Shown piece after piece: positions 1 through 4,473 of a stretch of DNA of 5,821 nt (positions within the stretch are counted from its first letter, which is position 1; each line of letters begins with the position of its first letter). The notes under the pieces were generated by a model, which saw only the letters and a list, made by a program, of their open reading frames with translations, searched no databases and was not told the DNA's origin. A program made the translations under genes and the position numbers. The stretch lies in the NCBI GenBank assembly GCA_051889215.1, contig JBJFDC010000046.1:1-5821 (forward strand), given 5' to 3'. This DNA is from UMGS1470 sp051889215 (GTDB lineage Bacteria; Bacillota; Clostridia; Christensenellales; UBA1242).

Positions 1-1
1 T

Positions 2-442
2 TATGTTGCAAAAAAAGGTTATCTTCCAGCCCAAGACTATCTTGGATATCTTTATAAACTTGGACTTGGAGATTTTATTCCCGCGAACTACACAATGAGC
101 ATGGATTGGCAATTTATGTCGGGGTCAAACGGAAATCCGCTGACGATTGACAGACTGAAAATTTTCTTTACGAGAAGTTATGATGAGATTTTGTCGTTTG
201 AAAATGCTCAATTTGTTCTTGCAAAAAATGACATTTATGACGACAACTATATCTTTGAAGTCGGAAAACTCTTGTGCGACGCCATGGTTGACGCGCTCGG
301 ACTTTCGGTTGATGAACTTGTTGCACGCAAAGTTGTGTATGAGCCAGGCAACATTCAACTCACTCAAAAATATGAACAAGCCCGCGTGACGGCCACCCGT
401 TCGGTTGTGGAATATCTAAAAAAATCAGCAGAAACAAAATAA
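2..442 (+). CDS. Hypothetical protein, C-terminal part (5' end beyond the window)
   Basis: The reading frame is open from the left edge to a TAA at 440-442, giving 146 visible residues. An ATG at 95 exists, but the frame runs through it without a stop and the upstream codons (YVAKKGYLPAQDYLGYLYKL) read as normal protein, so 95 is almost certainly internal. I do not recognise the family. The visible part looks soluble: it is rich in aromatic and acidic residues (for example DWQFMSG and KNDIYDDNYIF), has an amphipathic stretch around residues 80-105, and ends in a charged helix-like tail (YEQARVTATRSVVEYLKKSA). There is no membrane segment and no Cys-pair metal site. It points the same way as the ribosomal operon, but a strong promoter separates them and I see no convincing hairpin terminator after it. 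It is probably a separate unit. Certainty that it is coding is high; the function is unknown. Confidence 0.8.
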   Translation, partial: YVAKKGYLPAQDYLGYLYKLGLGDFIPANYTMSMDWQFMSGSNGNPLTIDRLKIFFTRSYDEILSFENAQFVLAKNDIYDDNYIFEVGKLLCDAMVDALGLSVDELVARKVVYEPGNIQLTQKYEQARVTATRSVVEYLKKSAETK

Positions 443-475
443 CAAAATTTTGATTAATATTTTTAATAAAAGTTG

Positions 476-504
476 TTGACACTCCTCTTGGCGTATGTTA
501 TATT
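476..504 (+). promoter_or_regulatory. Sigma-A-type promoter of the rpmG-secE-nusG-rplKA operon
   Basis: A perfect -35 box TTGACA (476-481) is followed by a 17-nt spacer and a -10 box TATATT (499-504), one mismatch from TATAAT. A TG at 496-497 adds an extended -10 element. The stretch 443-475 is almost pure A/T and could act as an UP element. Transcription would start near G511, leaving a leader of about 40 nt before rpmG. The leader carries AGGAGA at 538-543. This is a strong promoter, as expected for ribosomal genes. Confidence 0.85.
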
Positions 505-550
505 ATTATAGCATCTCGCAAAGGGGTGTTATTTTTTAGGAGATAAAATT

Positions 551-712
551 ATGGCAAATCCAAGCAGAACTCATATTTTGGTTGCATGCACAGAGTGCAA
601 AGAAAGAAACTATGCAACAACAAAAAACAAGAAAAACAATCCAGAACGTGTTGAAATAAACAAATACTGCCCACGTTGCAACAAACACACACTTCACAAA
701 GAAACAAAATAA
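551..712 (+). CDS. rpmG: 50S ribosomal protein L33, zinc-ribbon (C+) type
   Basis: This 53-residue protein is a structural component of the large ribosomal subunit near the E site. The sequence reads MANPSRTHILVACTECKERN at the start and ends in HTLHKETK. It contains the L33 signature NYATTKNKKNNPERVEINKY and matches the family's length of about 50 residues. Two CxxC pairs (Cys13/Cys16 and Cys40/Cys43) form the zinc ribbon, so this is the zinc-dependent paralogue type rather than the Cys-less form made under zinc limitation in some bacteria. The start is set by AGGAGA at 538-543, 7 nt upstream of ATG. It is the first gene of the operon, and secE follows after 18 nt. The placement directly before secE-nusG is the usual one in many bacteria. 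The identification is secure. Confidence 0.97.
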   Translation: MANPSRTHILVACTECKERNYATTKNKKNNPERVEINKYCPRCNKHTLHKETK

Positions 713-730
713 CAAAAAAAGGAGTTGTGT

Positions 731-1066
731 ATGGCTGACAACAAAATTGAAAAAGTTGAAACAATAGAAGAGGCAAAAGAGACGACCCAACCGGTTGTCA
801 CACCTGCCATGCCACAAACCAAGTCTCAAAAAGACAAAAAAGACAAGAAAAACACAAAGAAAAAAGAAAAGAAAGACAACATCTTCAAGAAAACTGGAAA
901 GAGACTCAAAGAGACAAACTCTGAACTCAAAAAAGTGACTTGGCCAAAGTTTGGAAAAGTTGTGAAACAAACTGGTGTTGTTATTTCAATCGTTCTCATC
1001 TTTGCTGTTGTCCTTCTTGGCATCGACAAACTTTTGGAATTTTTGTTTGGTTTGTTAATCAAATAG
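731..1066 (+). CDS. secE: Preprotein translocase subunit SecE
   Basis: SecE is the small subunit that clamps the SecY channel in the cytoplasmic membrane during Sec-dependent export. The protein has 111 residues. The conserved core is at the C-terminus: an amphipathic helix with the signature ELKKVTWPKFGKVVKQT (65-81), followed by one hydrophobic membrane segment (about 82-105). Before it lies a long tail: an acidic part (about 4-20), then a very lysine-rich low-complexity stretch (about 31-49). An in-frame TTG at 725 abuts the Shine-Dalgarno, so ATG 731 is preferred; AGGAG at 720-724 sits 6 nt upstream of it. The stop is TAG. The gene follows rpmG and precedes nusG, the classic order. The core is typical of single-span SecE; the tail is probably disordered and is longer than in minimal homologues. 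Confidence 0.95.
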   Translation: MADNKIEKVETIEEAKETTQPVVTPAMPQTKSQKDKKDKKNTKKKEKKDNIFKKTGKRLKETNSELKKVTWPKFGKVVKQTGVVISIVLIFAVVLLGIDKLLEFLFGLLIK

Positions 1067-1087
1067 TTGGTCAACGAAAAAAATTAT

Positions 1088-1115
1088 GGGAGGAGTGCTT
1101 CGGCACAACATTTGT
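1088..1115 (+). promoter_or_regulatory. nusG initiation region: displaced Shine-Dalgarno plus C(UUCG)G hairpin
   Basis: A strong Shine-Dalgarno (GGAGG at 1089-1093, within GGGAGGAG 1088-1095) lies 22 nt from the family-consistent nusG AUG at 1116, too far for ordinary use. Between them GTGC (1095-1098), TTCG (1099-1102) and GCAC (1103-1106) form a 4-bp stem closed by C-G around UUCG, the exceptionally stable cUUCGg tetraloop. Folding removes 12 nt from the linear path and leaves about 10 nt between the Shine-Dalgarno and AUG. The stem and spacing are visible in the sequence; the bridging role is inferred. Confidence 0.65.
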
Positions 1116-1649
1116 ATGGAAAAGAACGAAGAAGCAAAATGGTATGTTGTTCACACGTTTTCAGGTTATGAAAATGTCGCAAAAGAAAACCTCGAAACAG
1201 TTGTTGAAAAATATAATTTGCAAGACAGAATTTTTGACATCATCATTCCAATGGAAGATGTGATTGAAGAGAAAAAAGGAAAAAAAGTTTTGGTTCAAAG
1301 AAAACTTATGCCTTGCTATCTTCTTGTTAAAATGATTTATGGCGATGACCTTTGGCACAACGTCACAAGAACAAGAGGAATAACCGGCTTTGTTGGACCA
1401 AAAGGAAGACCTTTGGCTCTCACAGAAGAAGAAGTCAGAAAATTGAGACTTGAAAAACCAACAGTTGTTGCTTCTGTTGCAGTTGGCGACAAAGTTGAGG
1501 TTGTTGATGGTCCACTCAACAGCATGATTGGTTATGTTATGAGTGTTGACGAGACCACACAAAGAGCAAAAGTTATGGTTGAGATGTTCGGAAGAGAAAC
1601 GCCAGTTGACCTCGATTTCAGCCAAGTCAGAACTTTTGACGCGGAATAA
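1116..1649 (+). CDS. nusG: Transcription termination/antitermination factor NusG
   Basis: NusG binds the RNA polymerase clamp and modulates pausing, Rho-dependent termination and coupling to the ribosome. The protein has 177 residues, close to the family norm of about 170-185. The NGN domain spans about 7-100 and opens with the classic AKWYVVHTFSGYEN. The KOW domain spans about 122-172, with VGDKVEVVDGPL and the closing FGRETPVDLDFSQV. ATG 1116 is chosen because homologues start a few residues before WYVV. An in-frame ATG at 1086 would add ten residues but has no upstream Shine-Dalgarno, while the purine-rich site lies inside that extension. In the segment matching E. coli KFFPGYVLV this protein reads KLMPCYLLV, so Phe65 and Gly67 are replaced by Met and Cys. 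It sits 49 nt after secE and shares its transcript. Confidence 0.96.
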   Translation: MEKNEEAKWYVVHTFSGYENVAKENLETVVEKYNLQDRIFDIIIPMEDVIEEKKGKKVLVQRKLMPCYLLVKMIYGDDLWHNVTRTRGITGFVGPKGRPLALTEEEVRKLRLEKPTVVASVAVGDKVEVVDGPLNSMIGYVMSVDETTQRAKVMVEMFGRETPVDLDFSQVRTFDAE

Positions 1650-1652
1650 TGG

Positions 1653-1693
1653 TTTTTATGCCGAATGGCTAAAAATATTGCGGGCAACCGCAA
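1653..1693 (+). promoter_or_regulatory. Tandem RNA hairpins in the nusG-rplK leader
   Basis: Two hairpins lie back to back directly after nusG. The first pairs 1653-1658 with 1670-1675 (TTTTTA/TAAAAA), has a single bulged T at 1659, then GCC (1660-1662) with GGC (1667-1669) around a 4-nt loop. The second is a perfect 6-bp stem TTGCGG (1678-1683)/CCGCAA (1688-1693) capped by GCAA, a GNRA tetraloop. Neither is followed by a T-run, so they are not terminators. They end 3 nt before the L1 target. The pairing is seen; a joint role in folding or mRNA processing is inference. Confidence 0.5.
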
Positions 1694-1696
1694 GCA

Positions 1697-1737
1697 GTGG
1701 GAGGGTGTAAATCTGTATGCACTCACAAAAACACCAC
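1697..1737 (+). promoter_or_regulatory. Ribosomal protein L1 target in the rplK-rplA leader (23S rRNA mimic)
   Basis: The element begins GTGGGAGGGTG and ends ACACCAC, matching the ends of the L1-binding arm of 23S rRNA (in E. coli GGUGGGAGG...AAAUACCACC, helices 76-77). The outer helix GTGG (1697-1700) pairs with CCAC (1734-1737). An asymmetric internal loop has GA on the 5' side and A-rich ACAAAAACA on the 3' side. An inner helix GGGTG (1703-1707) pairs with CACTC (1720-1724). It ends 13 nt before the rplK Shine-Dalgarno. In other bacteria L1 in excess over rRNA binds such a site and represses translation of L11 and L1. The similarity is visible; regulation here is inferred from that precedent. 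Confidence 0.8.
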
Positions 1738-1762
1738 CAAGATACTAAAAAAGGAGAAATTT

Positions 1763-2191
1763 ATGGCAGCAAAAAAAGTTTCAGCAGTTGTTAAATTGCA
1801 ACTCGAAGCTGGTAAAGCCACCCCTGGGCCACCAGTTGGATCAACTCTTGGACCTCACGGAATCAACATCGCTGGTTTTACCAAAGAATTCAATGAGAAG
1901 ACAGCTTCTCAAGCGGGATACATTATCCCTGTTGTTATCACAATCTATCAGGATAGAAGTTTTGACTTCATTCTCAAAACTCCACCAGTTGCAGTTCTTA
2001 TTAAGAAAGCAATCGGAATTGAAAGTGGTTCAGCAAAACCAAACAAAACAAAAGTCGGAACACTCAGCAAAGCAAAGGTTGAGGAAATCGCAAAACTCAA
2101 AATGCCAGATCTCAATGCAGGTTCACTTGAAGCCGCAATGAGCATGGTTAAGGGTGCTGCTCGCTCAATGGGCGTTGTTGTTGAAGAGTAA
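1763..2191 (+). CDS. rplK: 50S ribosomal protein L11
   Basis: L11 forms the GTPase-associated centre with 23S rRNA helices 43-44 and takes part in factor-dependent GTP hydrolysis and the stringent response. The protein has 142 residues, the normal length. The N-terminal domain (about 1-73) contains KLQLEAGKATPGPPVGSTLG and IIPVVITIYQDRSF. The rRNA-binding C-terminal domain (about 74-142) contains KTPPVAVLIKKAIGIESGS, PNKTKVGT, KMPDLNAGSLEAAM and GAARSMGV. ATG 1763 has AAGGAG at 1751-1756 with 6-nt spacing; an in-frame GTG at 1697 falls in the L1 operator and is not used. The proline-rich loop differs from the common PAPPVGPALGQHG: Ser27 replaces a proline and Pro31 replaces Gln. The rplA Shine-Dalgarno overlaps its stop codon, so the two genes are probably translationally coupled. 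Confidence 0.98.
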   Translation: MAAKKVSAVVKLQLEAGKATPGPPVGSTLGPHGINIAGFTKEFNEKTASQAGYIIPVVITIYQDRSFDFILKTPPVAVLIKKAIGIESGSAKPNKTKVGTLSKAKVEEIAKLKMPDLNAGSLEAAMSMVKGAARSMGVVVEE

Positions 2192-2201
2192 GGAGCAAGA
2201 T

Positions 2202-2888
2202 ATGAAAACAGGAAAAAGATATTCAGAATGTGCAAAACTTGTTGACAGATCAAAACTCTATTCAGTTGAAGATGGTGTTCAACTTGCACTCGACACAGCA
2301 AAAGCAAAATTCGACGAATCAATCGAACTTCACCTCAAACTCGGCGTTGACGGAAGAAACGCAGACCAACAAGTTCGTGGCGTTGTTGTTCTCCCTCACG
2401 GAACAGGAAAGAGTGTGAAAGTTTTGGTTATCGCAAAAGGCGACAAAGCAGATGAGGCAACAAAAGCAGGTGCAGACTATGTTGGCGCTGAAGAAATCGT
2501 TGCAAAAATCCAAAATCAAAACTGGCTCGACTTTGACGTTTGCATCACAACCCCAGATATGATGGGTGTTGTTGGACGTATCGCAAAAATTCTTGGACCA
2601 AAGGGTTTGATGCCAAATCCAAAGAGCGGAACAGTCACAATGGACGTCAAAAAAGCAATCAACGATGTCAAAGCTGGTAAAGTTGAATATAGACTTGACA
2701 AAACAAACAACATTCATGTTGGAATTGGCAAGGCAAGTTTCGGAAAAGAAAAACTTGTTGAAAACCTCAACACAATTTTGCAAGCAGTTATCAAAGCAAA
2801 ACCAGCAGCAGCAAAAGGTCAATACATCAAAAATGCAACAATCGCATCAAGCATGGGACCTGGCGTAAAACTTGCAGTTCGTGGATAA
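2202..2888 (+). CDS. rplA: 50S ribosomal protein L1
   Basis: L1 builds the mobile stalk that helps release deacylated tRNA from the E site, and in many bacteria it is the translational repressor of its own operon. The protein has 228 residues, the usual bacterial size. Key blocks are the N-terminal KFDESIELHLKLGVD (36-50), the L1 hallmark ILGPKGLMPNPKSGTV (130-145), and GKVEYRLDKTNNIHVGIGK (159-177), followed by the C-terminal half of domain I with SSMGPGVKL. ATG 2202 is set by AAGGAG (2190-2195), which overlaps the rplK TAA, with 6-nt spacing. The same frame is open further upstream, but that part only overlaps rplK. A strong terminator follows 8 nt after the stop, so this is the last gene of the operon. 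Its mRNA target is proposed upstream at 1697-1737. Confidence 0.98.
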   Translation: MKTGKRYSECAKLVDRSKLYSVEDGVQLALDTAKAKFDESIELHLKLGVDGRNADQQVRGVVVLPHGTGKSVKVLVIAKGDKADEATKAGADYVGAEEIVAKIQNQNWLDFDVCITTPDMMGVVGRIAKILGPKGLMPNPKSGTVTMDVKKAINDVKAGKVEYRLDKTNNIHVGIGKASFGKEKLVENLNTILQAVIKAKPAAAKGQYIKNATIASSMGPGVKLAVRG

Positions 2889-2896
2889 TCAAAAAC

Positions 2897-2928
2897 AAAA
2901 ACTTCAAACTTTGGTTTGAAGTTTTTTT
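2897..2928 (+). terminator. Rho-independent terminator of the ribosomal operon
   Basis: A 13-bp stem pairs 2897-2909 (AAAAACTTCAAAC) with 2914-2926 (GTTTGAAGTTTTT) around a TTTG loop; the lower four pairs are A-T. A run of seven T (2922-2928) follows. It starts 8 nt after the rplA stop and separates the operon from the cysS promoter. Confidence 0.93.
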
Positions 2929-2974
2929 ATGCATTTTCATATAAAAGACAAAATGGGCAAAAATTTATAAGTGT

Positions 2975-3003
2975 TTGACATGAGTGCTTAATACATTTAT
3001 AAT
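2975..3003 (+). promoter_or_regulatory. Full-consensus sigma-A-type promoter of cysS
   Basis: TTGACA (2975-2980), a 17-nt spacer and TATAAT (2998-3003) match the housekeeping consensus at every box position and at the optimal spacing. Transcription should begin around 3009-3011, leaving a leader of only about 15 nt before the ATG. The ribosome binding site is a modest AAAGGG at 3012-3017. The leader is too short to contain a T-box or other riboswitch. Confidence 0.88.
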
Positions 3004-3023
3004 ATAAGGCAAAAGGGAAAATT

Positions 3024-4433
3024 ATGAAACTTTATAACACATTAACGAAAACTATTGATGAATTTGTGCCACGCGACCCAAAAGATGTGAAAATGTATAC
3101 TTGCGGGCCGACTGTTTATCATTTTGCTCATATTGGAAACCTGCGTTCATATATCATGGAAGATGTTTTGGAAAAAGCACTCAATTTTGTTGGCTTTCAT
3201 GTCACACGCGCGATGAATATCACTGATGTTGGACATCTGTCGGGAGATGGTGATGACGGCGAGGACAAAATGCTCAAAGGTGCAGAGCGTGAGCATAAAA
3301 CTGTTATGGAAATTGCCAAGTTCTACACCGAGGCATTTAGGCGTGATTGCGATGCACTGAACATCAAATGGCCAGATATTGTTATTCCAGCAACGAGTTG
3401 CATTGACACATATATCCAAATGATTGAGCGTTTGCTCGAACGAGGATATGCATATCAGTCTGGCGGAAATGTTTATTTTGATGTGTCAAAACTAAAAGAA
3501 TATTATGTCCTTTCAAATCAAAACACAGACGACCTCATGGTCGGTGCGCGTGAGAGTGTCACAGGTGACGAGGGAAAGAAGAATCCACAAGATTTTGCAC
3601 TTTGGTTCACAAAATCCAAATTTGAAAACCATGCTCTCAAATGGCAAAGCCCTTGGGGAGAGGGATATCCTGGTTGGCACATTGAGTGCTCTGGGATAAG
3701 TTATAAATATTTGGGGGAATATCTTGACTTGCATTGTGGTGGTGTTGACAACAAATTTCCTCACCACACCAATGAAATTGCTCAATCCGAAAGTTTCTTG
3801 GGGCATAAGTGGTGTTCGCATTGGTTCCATGTTCAGCATCTCAACCTTGCTGACGGCAAAATGAGCAAAAGCAAGGGTAAGTTTATCACTATTGATAGTT
3901 TGCGTCAGAAAGGATATGAACCAGAGGTTTATCGTCTGTTTTGCCTGCAATCACATTATCGCAGAGTTTTGATGTTCTCTTATTCTGGACTCGACTCGGC
4001 AAAAGGAGCATATAACAGCATCAAAAAGCAGATTGGTTCGTTATGCCCAAATGACCAACCTCTCGAAATGGACAAAATCAAGCAATTTGAGAACAAATTT
4101 AAGGCGGCACTTGAAAATGATTTGAACACTTCACTTGCTGTCACATGCGTTTTTGACACGCTTAAAAGTGACATGAACGACAACTCAAAAATTGAACTAA
4201 TAAAACGATTTGACACGGTTTTGGGACTCTCATTCGACAAAATGTTAAACAAATCAAAAAATGTTGAAGTTGACAAAGATTTGGAGAATTTCATACTTTC
4301 AAAAATTGAAGAAAGAAAACAAGCCAAACTTCAAAAAGACTATGCAAAAAGCGATGCAATACGCGACGAACTCAAGCAAAAAGGCATCACACTCATAGAC
4401 ACAAAAGACGGCACGACCTACAAACTCGATTGA
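3024..4433 (+). CDS. cysS: Cysteinyl-tRNA synthetase
   Basis: This class I aminoacyl-tRNA synthetase charges tRNA-Cys in the cytoplasm. The protein has 469 residues, typical for the family. The Rossmann catalytic part holds the HIGH-type motif HIGN (36-39) inside MYTCGPTVYHFAHIGNLR and the KMSKS loop DGKMSKSKGK (277-286). Comparison with the E. coli zinc site places the ligands at Cys27, Cys222 (WHIECSG), His247 and Glu251 (FPHHTNEIAQSE); all four are present. The C-terminal anticodon-side domain ends in the family's characteristic LQKDYAKSDAIRDELKQKGI followed by DTKDGTTYKL. ATG 3024 lies 6 nt after the purine-rich site, and homologues begin the same way (MKLYNTLT). It is transcribed alone from its own promoter and converges with gltX, 26 nt away. 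Nothing appears broken. Confidence 0.98.
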   Translation: MKLYNTLTKTIDEFVPRDPKDVKMYTCGPTVYHFAHIGNLRSYIMEDVLEKALNFVGFHVTRAMNITDVGHLSGDGDDGEDKMLKGAEREHKTVMEIAKFYTEAFRRDCDALNIKWPDIVIPATSCIDTYIQMIERLLERGYAYQSGGNVYFDVSKLKEYYVLSNQNTDDLMVGARESVTGDEGKKNPQDFALWFTKSKFENHALKWQSPWGEGYPGWHIECSGISYKYLGEYLDLHCGGVDNKFPHHTNEIAQSESFLGHKWCSHWFHVQHLNLADGKMSKSKGKFITIDSLRQKGYEPEVYRLFCLQSHYRRVLMFSYSGLDSAKGAYNSIKKQIGSLCPNDQPLEMDKIKQFENKFKAALENDLNTSLAVTCVFDTLKSDMNDNSKIELIKRFDTVLGLSFDKMLNKSKNVEVDKDLENFILSKIEERKQAKLQKDYAKSDAIRDELKQKGITLIDTKDGTTYKLD

Positions 4434-4445
4434 TTGAATATAAAT

Positions 4446-4473
4446 AAAAAGCAATCTGTTTAGATTGCTTTTT
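4446..4473. terminator. Bidirectional terminator shared by cysS and gltX
   Basis: A 12-bp perfect stem pairs 4446-4457 (AAAAAGCAATCT) with 4462-4473 (AGATTGCTTTTT) around a GTTT loop. Reading rightward, five T close it for cysS. Reading leftward, the complementary U-run followed by A and three more U close it for gltX. The gltX stop codon (4460-4462) lies at the loop and the adjoining base of the stem, so one arm also encodes the end of GluRS. Confidence 0.88.

Noticed and set aside
443..475. A possible terminator for the upstream gene (CAAAATTTTG palindrome and ATTAA/TTAAT pairing).
   Set aside because: Both pairings are short and purely or mostly A/T with no GC-rich stem and no proper U-run after them; A/T-richness upstream of a strong promoter explains them better.
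713..730. A tRNA-Trp gene between rpmG and secE, as found in some bacteria.
   Set aside because: The gap is only 18 nt and holds just the secE Shine-Dalgarno.
536..970. A minus-strand frame of 144 codons opposite rpmG and secE, rich in Phe, Cys and Val.
   Set aside because: It is the complement of Lys-rich coding sequence; the composition is a shadow effect, and both sense genes are unmistakable.
1086..1115. ATG 1086 as the nusG start, adding ten residues.
   Set aside because: There is no Shine-Dalgarno upstream of it, the strong purine site lies inside the extension, and homologues start close to ATG 1116. It remains the main alternative to the hairpin-bridging idea.
1649..1672. A 7-codon ORF whose ATG overlaps the nusG stop (TAATG).
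   Set aside because: It is too short to judge, has no independent ribosome site, and ends inside the first leader hairpin.
1665..1748. A 27-codon open frame (MAKNIAGNRKQWEG...PPRY) spanning the nusG-rplK gap.
   Set aside because: It has no Shine-Dalgarno, lies over the hairpins and the L1 target that already explain the sequence, and its length is expected by chance. Conservation of the peptide rather than the RNA in relatives would revive it.
2929..2970. A short ORF starting at ATG 2929, between the terminator and the cysS promoter.
   Set aside because: It has 13 codons, no ribosome binding site, and begins immediately after the terminator T-run.
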